From CAZVCG01 sp964626265 (GTDB lineage: Bacteria; Pseudomonadota; Alphaproteobacteria; UBA9219): a stretch of DNA of 60,530 nt. Shown here piece after piece: positions 16,854 through 25,577 of this stretch; positions within the stretch are counted from its first letter, which is position 1; each line of letters begins with the position of its first letter. The DNA is taken from positions 1 through 60,530 of the forward strand of contig CAZVCG010000007.1 of assembly GCA_964626265.1 (NCBI GenBank), given 5' to 3'. The translations under genes and the position numbers were made by a program. The notes under the pieces are model-generated. The model saw only the letters and a program-made list of their open reading frames with translations, did no database searches and was not told where the DNA came from.

Positions 16854-17422
16854 ATTAGGTATGAATCCAAGTACAGCGGCGTTGGGGTCGATTTTGCCGT
16901 TAGCGGCAATCAGGGCTGCCATCGTTTTATTCTCCCCTATAAGCTTCAGAATATCGTCGTGGATGCGGATTTCGTTGACCGTAGCCTTGAGGTGAGAATT
17001 TTTGTGGCATCTAATGGGGCTGGCGCAAGGGTTCCGGTCATATTTATTGCGGCATGACCTCAGCGCATACATATTCACGATCATTATTTTGAATTTGCGT
17101 TTTGCAACCCTTTTACGAGACCCGCTTTTTCCTATTCTCAAATTGTTTGCTAATATATTTAACATATGTCGTATTATTTATCTATCACATGTGTGTATCT
17201 GCTTGCCTGCCTTAAATAATATTTTAACGACCCATTATCATGTTGTTACACCATCAACTTAATACAAATTTAAGTATACGTTTGTATTTTCTTCGCGCAT
17301 GCGTGCGTATGCAGAAACGTAAATGCATAAGTGCGCGGTATTTGGGCTTATGGAGAGCGACATTTTTATGATCGCGCAAAGAAGCCTATCTCCAGTTCCT
17401 CGATTACCCAAGGGAGATTTCG
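16854..17422. other. gene-poor AT-rich stretch before the fibre locus
   Basis: No supportable gene in 569 bp. One minus-strand frame covers 16824-17165, but it runs into the tRNA and matches no family I know; its part at roughly 16860-17000 could be the remains of a gene. The 3' half (17150-17400) is AT-rich and probably holds the promoter of the first fibre subunit, but I could not fix its elements. Confidence 0.5.
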
Positions 17423-17947
17423 ATGACAATCAAGACAAGACTTAAATATCTAGCGTTAGGACTTATTGGTTCAGTAGCAGTTTGCGGCGGCGCTTATGCG
17501 GCCACACAATCTGTCACGGCGAATATGTCTTTTGACTCTGTGCTGACCCTCAATAAGACCCAAGACATCAACTTCGGGGTCGTTGCGGCACTAACCGGTG
17601 GCACATACGTCATTTCCACGGCTGGTGCGGTAACGCCCAGCAATGGCGGTGTCGTTGTCGGCGGCACGCCAGCGGCGGCGTCAATCACAGTAACGGGATC
17701 TGCGACGCAAACCGTTGCAATCAATACCCAAAGTTACTCGGCCAATAACGGCGTCACTCCTTCAGCCGCCACATGTAACTACGGCGGCACGGCCATCGCA
17801 AACTGCGATGCTGGTGATACGGGCCTGGCAGCTCCAGGCGCCGGCGGACGGACGCTAACAGTTGGCGTTACAGCTACCGTTGACGGCACACAAGCTGCTG
17901 GCTCGACGGCTGCGCCAACTTTCGACGTTGTCGTGATCTATGGGTAA
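17423..17947 (+). CDS. DUF4402 fibre/pilin-like subunit, major candidate
   Basis: A 174-residue exported protein. A signal peptide ends near residue 26 (LGLIGSVAVCGGAYAA), followed by a beta-rich DUF4402 domain. Diagnostic stretches are MSFDSVLTLNKTQDINFG (residues 35-52), GGTYVISTAGAV and the C-terminal AAPTFDVVVIYG. One Cys pair (TCNYGGTAIANC) probably forms a disulfide loop. DUF4402 proteins occur with chaperone-usher-like loci and are thought to be surface fibre subunits. GGGAGA precedes the ATG. It is the first gene of the locus and is followed at once by a strong terminator, which suggests it is made in excess, as expected of a major subunit. It resembles the gene at 24824-25333. Confidence 0.82.
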   Translation: MTIKTRLKYLALGLIGSVAVCGGAYAATQSVTANMSFDSVLTLNKTQDINFGVVAALTGGTYVISTAGAVTPSNGGVVVGGTPAAASITVTGSATQTVAINTQSYSANNGVTPSAATCNYGGTAIANCDAGDTGLAAPGAGGRTLTVGVTATVDGTQAAGSTAAPTFDVVVIYG

Positions 17948-17985
17948 CCCATAAGGCGCTTGATAGCGTAATAGTTTGGATCTAC

Positions 17986-18020
17986 AATAAGGGCAGGGAG
18001 TATTTCCTGCCCTTATTTTT
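17986..18020 (+). terminator. Rho-independent terminator after the first subunit
   Basis: A perfect 12-bp stem, AATAAGGGCAGG (17986-17997) with CCTGCCCTTATT (18006-18017), loop GAGTATTT, then T residues. It lies between the first DUF4402 gene and the rest of the cluster and probably lets only part of the transcripts continue. Confidence 0.9.
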
Positions 18021-18043
18021 CAAATAGAAGAACCTAGAAATAT

Positions 18044-18544
18044 ATGAGCATCGTAAGTCAAAGATATTTCTTCATATTGGCTTTCTTTACTTGTCTCTTA
18101 CCTTTTCATGTCAGAGCAAAAGAAGGCGTGACAATCACAGAGGCCCAAACCTTGACTTTTCCGAAAATTGGCGTTCCCTCGCAAGGCAGCGTTAACCTCA
18201 GTATTAGTCCTCTTAATTCCTCCATATCCGGCACAGCACAAATTATTTCCGGATCGGCAAACCGTGGACAATATAACTTATCCTTGTCGCCGGGCGGTAA
18301 TCCAACTTCTATATCGATTGATATTACCGGCATAAATTCGGGGAACGCGGGTCTTACGCTCAACAATTTTCGCGGCTACTATCAAAGTCAGACAGTAAAT
18401 AGCTTTCCGAGTCCGACACTTCCTTTGCCTGCGAAGTCGCCAGCAACAACTCCCTTGTATCTAGGTGCCACACTTACGGCCAATCCAACCGTACCTACGG
18501 GAAACCATACCGCCAACTTTTCCATAACCGTCTTTACCCAATAA
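18044..18544 (+). CDS. DUF4402-like exported protein, divergent
   Basis: A 166-residue protein with a signal peptide (YFFILAFFTCLLPFHVRA, cleavage near residue 25) and a beta-rich body of the DUF4402 type: ITEAQTLTFPKIGVPSQGSV near the mature N-terminus and the closing HTANFSITVFTQ. It has no cysteine in the mature part, unlike the other two subunits of the locus. It is clearly diverged from them and may be a tip, anchor or minor subunit. It begins 24 bp after the terminator and 16 bp before the chaperone gene, so it is part of the downstream transcription unit. Confidence 0.75.
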   Translation: MSIVSQRYFFILAFFTCLLPFHVRAKEGVTITEAQTLTFPKIGVPSQGSVNLSISPLNSSISGTAQIISGSANRGQYNLSLSPGGNPTSISIDITGINSGNAGLTLNNFRGYYQSQTVNSFPSPTLPLPAKSPATTPLYLGATLTANPTVPTGNHTANFSITVFTQ

Positions 18545-18560
18545 CAGCAAGGATCCTGTC

Positions 18561-19454
18561 ATGAAAACAATCAAAACAATATCCGCTATAGCCTTTTCTT
18601 TGTTATTGCTAAATTCACATGATGCATCGGCGCGTAATGCAGAATTGCTCCTTTCGCCTACACGCGTGGTCCTTGAGGACAACAATCGTTTTGCGACTGT
18701 AATCGTCCGTAACAGCGGGGATGGTGTCGGCCGCTATAAAATCGATTTGGTCGATACGGTAATGAACGAAAACGGCGGCATAAAAATTCGCGAGGATGGC
18801 AGTAAAGACGAATTTTCAGCGTTGGATATGCTTAGCATCTCGCCCCGCAGCATTACGCTCAAACCCGACGAAAGCCAAACCATCCGGCTTTTGGTCAAAC
18901 CGAAAAGCGATCTGCCAGACGGTGAATACCGTTCGCATCTGCAGGTTAAAATGACTGAGAGCGATCTCGACCTGGGCACGAATAAACCATCGACCGAAGG
19001 CACAAGCATCGTGCTGAAGCCTAAAATGACCACCGTCATACCGGTTATCATCCGCAAGGGTAAAACCGAATATAAAGTCGCCATTGAAGACGCCAGATTC
19101 GGCATGGGCGGAGGCGATGGAAAACAAATTCCCGAGGTNNNNNNNNNNCTTTTCGGATTTTTTTAAGTATATATTAAACAAATTCCCGAGGTCAGGATTA
19201 CTTTCAGTTTTTCGGGGAATCGTTCCGTATTAGGCGATATCAAGGTTACGCATACTTCTCCCGACGGAAAAGCAACGCAACTAGTGTTTTTTCGCGGCAT
19301 CGCTATTTATCGCGGGGTCACAAAACGCACACAAAACGTAGCCTTAGAGGTTCCTCAAGGTTTGGATATTCAAAAAGGAAAACTTCACGTCGCCTTTATG
19401 TCTCAGGAAAACGAAGGCAGTCAGGTATTGTCTGAACGGGAAATATTGCCTTAA
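18561..19454 (+). CDS. periplasmic fimbrial chaperone, split by an assembly gap
   Basis: PapD-like two-domain immunoglobulin-fold chaperone that would fold and deliver the DUF4402 subunits. A signal peptide (IAFSLLLLNSHDASA) is followed by ELLLSPTRVVLEDNNRFATV and the first-domain signature SPRSITLKPDESQTIRLLVK (near residue 95). The second domain resumes after the gap (VRITFSFSGNRSVLGDIKV) and ends at TAA 19452-19454. Between 19139 and 19192 lie 10 Ns and about 44 bases that include a stop. Because 17 bases before the gap are repeated after it, joining the copies restores one uninterrupted frame of about 280 residues. The break is thus almost certainly an artefact, not a pseudogene. Confidence 0.85.
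19122..19192. other. assembly gap (10 N) flanked by a duplicated 17-mer
   Basis: Ns occupy 19139-19148. The 17-mer AAACAAATTCCCGAGGT occurs immediately before the Ns (19122-19138) and again at 19176-19192, where the chaperone sequence continues in frame. The sequence in between (19149-19175) fits nothing else. This looks like two overlapping contig ends placed side by side. Confidence 0.95.
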
Positions 19455-19704
19455 AACGTCAGCGCAGTATTTGGTTAATATATACTTAAAAAAGCGTGAC
19501 AGAATCATGGTTAATAGGCTAGTCAGAAAAGGATTTATGGAGGTTCCATAAAGACTTAACCCGATTCAGCCAAACCATGCGAACAACCATTTGCTTTGGT
19601 CACTGTCGTTTATCGCCCCCAAATGAAAAGAGTCATGGGCATACCGATGCATGTCCAATGATTACATCCAATGACTTTGGGCTTCTACTGAATCCGAGCA
19701 GAGC

Positions 19705-22700
19705 ATGAAGAAGCGTCGGCGTTCTGTTTACTTTCATGTAAAAGAATGGCCAAGCGTAAGCGCTTCGGCAGCGACGGCCGTATTAATTACATGTTACGGC
19801 TTTTCTGCTGTTGCCGAAGAAAATTATTTACCGCCATCGCTTTCTCAAGATAGCCAAAACTTAAACGTTCAACATAGAGAAAACATCGTCACCAAATTCA
19901 TCGATTCAAAAAGTCCCATCTTAAATAATGAAAGCGATCAATTTCTTTTTCTTCAAGTGCAGATCAAAGACTTGCCATCCAAGCAGACCATCATATCGGC
20001 TCTGGATCGTCCGGGACAGCTTCTTCTCCCTTTTGCCGATTTTGTACAAGCCTTTGAGTTTCCAATCGCCGTCGATCAGAAAAACGGCAAAGCGTCAGGC
20101 TTTTATATTTCTCCTGAAAACGAGTTCCGCCTGGATATGGACGACCGCTCAGTCCGTTCAGGTAATAAGGAATATTTATTGTCCTATGACAATTTCCGCA
20201 AACATGACGGCAAGCTTTATATCAGCACGCAAGGAATCGCAGAATGGTTCGGTATCAACAGCAGCGTAGACAGGACAAAAGGAACCATACACTTTACGAC
20301 AAACAGAGCGTTGCCAAAGGAGGAGAGACAGGTTAGGCACAACAAATGGAGGCTACTCGCTTCGCTTAAAGAAGCCAACGGCAACCTTCCGGCAATCATG
20401 CAAACAACCTTTGTTGCAGATTCGGATTCTTCGATGCTTCCCCCCGTGGGCTATCACGAATTCGTAGGCGATGCGGAAACCGACTACGACATAGAAATTT
20501 ATAAAGACAATATATTGATTGGGTATGATACCGTTAAAACCGATAGGAGATACCGTTTCGCGAACATTCCTCTTCATACCGGTGAAAACGTTTTCAAAAT
20601 TATTGCATATGGCCCGCAAGGCCAACGGTGGGAAAAAAATGAAACAATCACAACAAGGCATCTTTCGGATGACTCCAAAAACAAAAACCCGCCAAAAGCG
20701 AATTTATTTTCATCTGTACTGAATTATGAAAACAATGCGCCAGAAACTTCAGGCAAAAAGCAAACAACGGCTTCACTTAAAAGCTGGTTGGAAATTGCCC
20801 TTACACGCGACAATCAAACGTTGGGAATGGTTGAATGCCATCATAAACTAACCGGGAATTTTTTTAGATTCGATCAAGTGCTTCGCGCTGTTGGGATTGC
20901 TTACAAACGCTCGGAATCTACTGAAGCATTAGACGTATTATTCAGCGATGGGCGCGTTCTTTCGTTAGACCTTGCCAAACAAGAATACATAGAAAACGGA
21001 CGCGTAAAATCCCTTTATAGTAACGACGCTTTTCTCAACGACGGCACTATCTATGTCAATTCGACCTTTTTAAACCGCGTATTGACACCCTATCGATTTG
21101 TCGAGGATATCGCATCGCGTTCATTGGAAGTGTCTACGTCCGTTGGGGAGGCGTTCGGAATAATGGGCGGCCTAAAAACTGCCGATAAATCCGATATGGC
21201 CCCGACGCCGATCCCTTCGCCCGTCGTGCCAGTTATCATCGATGACTTGTCCGGCAATCATAAGGTTACGGGATCACAGGAAATTCCTGAAGCAACGGAC
21301 GTCTTGCACATTGCGCAGGAGCCGCTCTCAACGGGCATCAAACTTGAAGCGGATTCAGACGTTTTGTCAAATGGGAACTCTCCTTCTTCTTTAGACAAGA
21401 CTCCATCCGGTCCATCCATAGTCTCCGATACCCAAAAAGGAGATAATGCGTCACCAGTCGAAGAAGGGGAGGAACCCCTGATTTTGCAACCGCGCATAAA
21501 AAAAATACCGCCTAATAATTTGTTCATAGAAGCCTATAGCCTGGCAGGAAAAATTTTTTTGCCGCTTAACGATCTTATGCAGATTTTCGAATTTCCAATC
21601 AAGGTTGACGATCGCAAAGGAACCGCGAACGGCTTCTTTATATCGCCTGACAACATATTCAGCCTTGAAATGGAAGGGCGCACTGTTCGCATCGGAAAGG
21701 ATATCTTGAAGTTTACGGACAACGAAATGCGCTTGCACAAAGGACAGCTATATTTGAGCGCCGAAAGCTTTGCTAACTGGTTTTCCATCAATTCCGATAT
21801 CGACCGCAAGCTAGCGACGATACATTTCACAACGGACAAGCGACTCCCGCAGGAAGAACAGGAAGAGCGCCAGAAAAGATGGCAAAAGATGCTGGCGAGC
21901 ATTGATGAAAAGCGAAACGATTTTCCTGTGCTGCAAAACGATTATAAAGCCGTCGGCTATCCGGCAATAGACGTCAATATCGGTTCCCAATACGATCATG
22001 GCGCGTCGAACTCGAAGACTTCGGCAGGAGGCCCATTTACTTCATCCTACAACATTCAGGGATCGGCTGATCTCGCCTATATGACCAGTCAGTTTTACGC
22101 TCAGGGCGCGACGAACGGAAGCGTACTTGATACCCTGCGCTTTCAAATGGGACGGAAGGACCCAACGGGCGATTTGCTGGGTGCGATGGGAGCCACTGAA
22201 TACGCTTTCGGCGACGTAATATCGCCAGCCATATCGCTTGTGACCTCGAATTCTCTTGGCCGTGGTGCAACGATCTCAAACAGGGAACTTAACTCTTCGG
22301 AAAACTTTGACGTACGCAATTTCACGGGCGATTCCGTTCCCGGCTATGAAGTCGAACTATACCGCAACAATGTCCTAGTAGCTTTTCAGACCGTCGATGC
22401 CAACGGCCGCTACAATTTTGCGAACATACCCATTCTTTATGGCGAAAACATTTTTCGTATCGTCTTCTATGGACCCCAAGGCCAACGCGAAGAAAAAGTG
22501 GAAACTGTTTCCGCTTCCAGCGCGCTACTCAAGAACAAACAATTTGTCTATAATTTCGGCATCGATCAACGCGGCGCAAACTTCATCCCTTTAGGCAAAA
22601 ATAGTGTTTCAAACGAGCTTACGCCCGTTGGTCTCCAAGCCGTGGGAAGCCTGCGTTATGGACTTACTAAAGACATTACGATTGGATCAGCATTTGCTCA

Positions 22701-24504
22701 AACAAGATTGAGGGACGGCGATCATCGTTACGCCTCCGCCACGGCAAGCGCCAATATCGAGGGATTGTTGGCCGAAACGACGGCAGCACAGGACTTGTCT
22801 CATGGCGGTTGGGCCGGAAGCCTTTCCGCTCTTGGCGGTTTTGAAGGAGTCAGTCTCCGCGCCAAATACCGCAAGTTTAAGGATTTCGCAAGCGAGGCCG
22901 TAAATAACCTAGACACGCCGCTCTCTTCTGATGCCAGCCTTGATGCCAACACCCAATTATTGTTGCCGTTGATTGGAGGTTATGGCGTTGGCCTTTCAGC
23001 TCTTCGCGAAACCTTTGTCTCCAATGGCCGTGTTCCGCGTTATACTTTCAGCTGGCGATCTTCAAAAAGCATTTGGGGCCTCAGCTTTACCGATTCCGTC
23101 GAATATATCGTCGATGAAAAAAAGAGGATTCAAGACGTTTTTGGCGTCCAAACGCGGATGTGGGATATCGACTGGAGGGCCGTTGGCACCTATGAACTCG
23201 AGCCCATAAGACAATTTAGAAATATTAACTTCTCGGCAGATTACCGATTATTAGACAGACTCTCTGGAAAATCCATTATTGAAAAAGATTTAACGGAAAG
23301 CGATCGTACATCTTTCGGTCAATCCCTGAATTGGGACTTTGACGACTTCCGTTTAAGCTTTAACGGACAAATGGATAACAGCAAAAACATTGCTCTCGGC
23401 ATCAATCTTTTATTTTCACTCAATCACGACTCGACTACAAGCGAATGGCGATCTCAGCCACAGCAGGCGTCAAGTGGAGGCGCAATAACTGGGCGCGCCT
23501 ATATTGACGACAATAACAATAACAAGTTTGACGAAGGCGAAAAGACCCTTTCTGAGGCAAAGATTAGGGTCAATCGCCTTCGCGCTAAAAACGATGCTGA
23601 CGGTTATTTCGTGGCGCCGGTCACTCCTTATGAGACCGCCCGGGTGGAATTGGATACGAGCTCCATAAGCGATCCTCTTTTGGCGCCTGCCACAAAAGGT
23701 TATTATGTCAACACGCGTCCAGGGGATATGGTCGTCGCCGATTTTCCTTTGGCGCGCTCTACTATCATAGACGGCACCGTTGTCTTTCTAGACGAGAATG
23801 GCGGAAGGCGCGAGCTGAACGATATAATCGTCGAGCTTACCGATAAAGATGGAAAGCCGTTGCGTAGAGTAATTACGGCTATCGACGGTTACTTCAGCAT
23901 TGATAAAATCACTGTCGGAGAATACTGGCTAATTGTGCCTGAGGAAGCTCTAACCGCCTATAATGCTTCGTTTGAGAATAAAATTCACATAAAGATCGAC
24001 GACATCAACGAATTCATAACCGGCAAAGACATTGTCTTGCGTCAAAAAGAGAAGCTCAACGGTCCTCCTGTCTTCGAGGATTCGACTAAACCTGACAAGG
24101 AAGAAAATTCGGAAGTCGAATTACACTATGCAGCAAAGGAGAAAGCGGCTTCTATCACGACTTCTGAGATCTCCATTCCTTTAGTGGAGAGTCATGCGAT
24201 TACGGATAAAGCCTCCATTACGCAGGACATAGCGTCCCTTCAAAATGTAATCGCCGAAAGTCAGGATCAACCGTATTGCTCAATACCGCAAGACATAGAA
24301 ACTTACATTTGCCTATCGCCGGATTATGCCGATCCGTCACATTCGCGTTTAGCTTTCCTTAAAAAGACGCTTAAACATTATGCGCCGCCGTCATACTTTG
24401 GTTTATCTGAGCGGATAACGGAACGCTTGGCGGAGGAATCCAGCGTTGAACTTTCAAATGCCCTTGACGCAAATAATACTGCGCTCATAAATATTAACCC
24501 CTGA
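19705..24504 (+). CDS. usher-like outer-membrane protein with triplicated N-domain
   Basis: A 1599-residue exported protein; I call it the usher because it follows the chaperone and looks like a beta-barrel. An N-terminal signal-like segment (residues 14-37) is followed by three related copies of one domain. Copy 1 (about 80-205) has LLLPFADFVQAFEFPIAVD, GFYISPENEFRLDM and IHFTTNRALPKEE. Copy 2 (about 370-485) is more diverged. Copy 3 (about 603-715) has LPLNDLMQIFEFPIKVDD and IHFTTDKRLPQEE. A second unit also occurs twice: YDIEIYKDN..RFANIPLHTGENVFKI (about 255-310) and YEVELYRNN..NFANIPILYGENIFRI (about 880-930). A barrel-like region spans about 750-1250. Then comes a Ca-binding-like DDNNNNKFDEGE loop in a carboxypeptidase-regulatory/SdrD-like pair (about 1256-1450) and a 150-residue tail. 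Start lacks a strong SD. Confidence 0.78.
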   Translation: MKKRRRSVYFHVKEWPSVSASAATAVLITCYGFSAVAEENYLPPSLSQDSQNLNVQHRENIVTKFIDSKSPILNNESDQFLFLQVQIKDLPSKQTIISALDRPGQLLLPFADFVQAFEFPIAVDQKNGKASGFYISPENEFRLDMDDRSVRSGNKEYLLSYDNFRKHDGKLYISTQGIAEWFGINSSVDRTKGTIHFTTNRALPKEERQVRHNKWRLLASLKEANGNLPAIMQTTFVADSDSSMLPPVGYHEFVGDAETDYDIEIYKDNILIGYDTVKTDRRYRFANIPLHTGENVFKIIAYGPQGQRWEKNETITTRHLSDDSKNKNPPKANLFSSVLNYENNAPETSGKKQTTASLKSWLEIALTRDNQTLGMVECHHKLTGNFFRFDQVLRAVGIAYKRSESTEALDVLFSDGRVLSLDLAKQEYIENGRVKSLYSNDAFLNDGTIYVNSTFLNRVLTPYRFVEDIASRSLEVSTSVGEAFGIMGGLKTADKSDMAPTPIPSPVVPVIIDDLSGNHKVTGSQEIPEATDVLHIAQEPLSTGIKLEADSDVLSNGNSPSSLDKTPSGPSIVSDTQKGDNASPVEEGEEPLILQPRIKKIPPNNLFIEAYSLAGKIFLPLNDLMQIFEFPIKVDDRKGTANGFFISPDNIFSLEMEGRTVRIGKDILKFTDNEMRLHKGQLYLSAESFANWFSINSDIDRKLATIHFTTDKRLPQEEQEERQKRWQKMLASIDEKRNDFPVLQNDYKAVGYPAIDVNIGSQYDHGASNSKTSAGGPFTSSYNIQGSADLAYMTSQFYAQGATNGSVLDTLRFQMGRKDPTGDLLGAMGATEYAFGDVISPAISLVTSNSLGRGATISNRELNSSENFDVRNFTGDSVPGYEVELYRNNVLVAFQTVDANGRYNFANIPILYGENIFRIVFYGPQGQREEKVETVSASSALLKNKQFVYNFGIDQRGANFIPLGKNSVSNELTPVGLQAVGSLRYGLTKDITIGSAFAQTRLRDGDHRYASATASANIEGLLAETTAAQDLSHGGWAGSLSALGGFEGVSLRAKYRKFKDFASEAVNNLDTPLSSDASLDANTQLLLPLIGGYGVGLSALRETFVSNGRVPRYTFSWRSSKSIWGLSFTDSVEYIVDEKKRIQDVFGVQTRMWDIDWRAVGTYELEPIRQFRNINFSADYRLLDRLSGKSIIEKDLTESDRTSFGQSLNWDFDDFRLSFNGQMDNSKNIALGINLLFSLNHDSTTSEWRSQPQQASSGGAITGRAYIDDNNNNKFDEGEKTLSEAKIRVNRLRAKNDADGYFVAPVTPYETARVELDTSSISDPLLAPATKGYYVNTRPGDMVVADFPLARSTIIDGTVVFLDENGGRRELNDIIVELTDKDGKPLRRVITAIDGYFSIDKITVGEYWLIVPEEALTAYNASFENKIHIKIDDINEFITGKDIVLRQKEKLNGPPVFEDSTKPDKEENSEVELHYAAKEKAASITTSEISIPLVESHAITDKASITQDIASLQNVIAESQDQPYCSIPQDIETYICLSPDYADPSHSRLAFLKKTLKHYAPPSYFGLSERITERLAEESSVELSNALDANNTALININP

Positions 24505-24823
24505 GCGAAAAAATATTTTCCGAGCAGTCTTTTTGATATTTAACCATGAAATCCGGCCCTTTCTGCGCCAAATTATTGTGCATCGCGGGAAGCCCTTGTT
24601 TAATAATGTCTATTGCCAGTTGTGCGCAAATAAGTCTAAATTTATATGGTTATTAAAGTGTGCGGTGCGTTGCAGCATTTCTACCCTAATTTAACTAAAA
24701 AGCCAGCAAGACAGCCATTCTTTGAGCGTTTCTTTACAGGATTTAGTAACAATTATGTTATAATTTAAAAAATTGCATACTCTTAAACGCGGTTCGGTTT
24801 GGCGTCAAAAAAGGAATAAAAAA
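24505..24823 (+). promoter_or_regulatory. 319-bp intergenic region with extended -10 promoter
   Basis: No gene found. Near its end is TGTTATAAT (24756-24764), an extended -10 box (TG-n-TATAAT), about 60 bases before the third subunit gene. A TTTACA lies 20 bases upstream, longer than optimal spacing. The third subunit is therefore likely to have its own promoter. No clear terminator was seen after the usher gene. Confidence 0.5.
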
Positions 24824-25333
24824 ATGAAGCCTCGCCTGCTGATGTTAGTGCTGTGCGTTTCGGGAATCTTATTATTTCCGATAAGAGTTATGCCTGCATC
24901 ACAGAGCATCAGCGTAAACATGGCGTTTGACTCGACGCTCATGCTTACAAATAAAACCGACATCAGTTTCGGCATCATTAAAGCCAACCAATCTGGGATT
25001 TATTCGATTTCCCCTTCGGGTTCAATAACTGTGACCAATGATGGGCTTTGGTTGGGCGGTTCACAAAATGCCGGGAGTTTGACCATCGTCGGATCTACTA
25101 CGCAGGCAATTGATATCAACGTTAATAATTATGTTGCCAATAATGGGGTTACCCCCTCGGAAGCTATCTGTAGTTATAATGGTGGCGCATCCTCTCCTTG
25201 CGCGCTTTCCAGTCAAGCGCCGCCAGGAAACGGCAAACTCCTTTTATTAGGTCTGACCATCAATGTAGACGGATCTCAATCCGTCGGTTCAACCGCGGCT
25301 CCTTCTTTTGATGTTGTCGTGAACTATCATTAG
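24824..25333 (+). CDS. DUF4402 fibre subunit, paralogue of the first
   Basis: A 169-residue exported protein with a signal peptide (LMLVLCVSGILLF, cleavage near residue 25). Its body closely parallels the first subunit of the locus: SVNMAFDSTLMLTNKTDISF versus SFDSVLTLNKTQDINFG, then NNGVTPSEAICSYNGG versus NNGVTPSAATCNYGG, and the shared end AAPSFDVVV. The Cys pair is conserved. AAGGAA lies 8 bases before this ATG; the frame is open 17 codons upstream, but that part is basic and not signal-like. Its own promoter candidate suggests separate control, for example as an alternative or terminal subunit. Confidence 0.85.
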   Translation: MKPRLLMLVLCVSGILLFPIRVMPASQSISVNMAFDSTLMLTNKTDISFGIIKANQSGIYSISPSGSITVTNDGLWLGGSQNAGSLTIVGSTTQAIDINVNNYVANNGVTPSEAICSYNGGASSPCALSSQAPPGNGKLLLLGLTINVDGSQSVGSTAAPSFDVVVNYH

Positions 25334-25577
25334 TGTTGAGAAAAACTGACGTTGCCAAACACAAAGTGGCTACGTTTGACCCAAAAAACTCGTGCGGCGA
25401 AGAGCGGCAAAGAATGCAATGATAAATACTCTGACTGCGATACGTATCAGGCGTTGAGCGGACCTTGTAAAAGTTTTGATTTGGCGAAGATCGCATTTTT
25501 GTCTAAGGACAAGGCGGGATTGCCAGGCCTTGAACAAAAGCTTCCGCCCGACAATATCGAGGGCCGGATCGAATAGT

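Noticed and set aside
16824..17165. 113-codon minus-strand frame next to the tRNA
   Set aside because: It runs into the tRNA-Arg gene, has no SD and matches no family; at best the remains of a gene.
19577..19708. 43-codon frame ending in ATGA overlap with the usher start
   Set aside because: The overlap is suggestive, but there is no SD, no signal and no protein-like composition.
16777..25333. tRNA-flanked genomic island containing the fibre locus
   Set aside because: No repeat of the tRNA 3' end, integrase or clear right boundary was found, although the region is AT-richer.
25334..25577. Overlapping frames on both strands between the third subunit and the HAMP gene
   Set aside because: The two frames (25352-25576 plus, 25370-25606 minus) contradict each other, lack SDs and show no family motif; I see no gene here.
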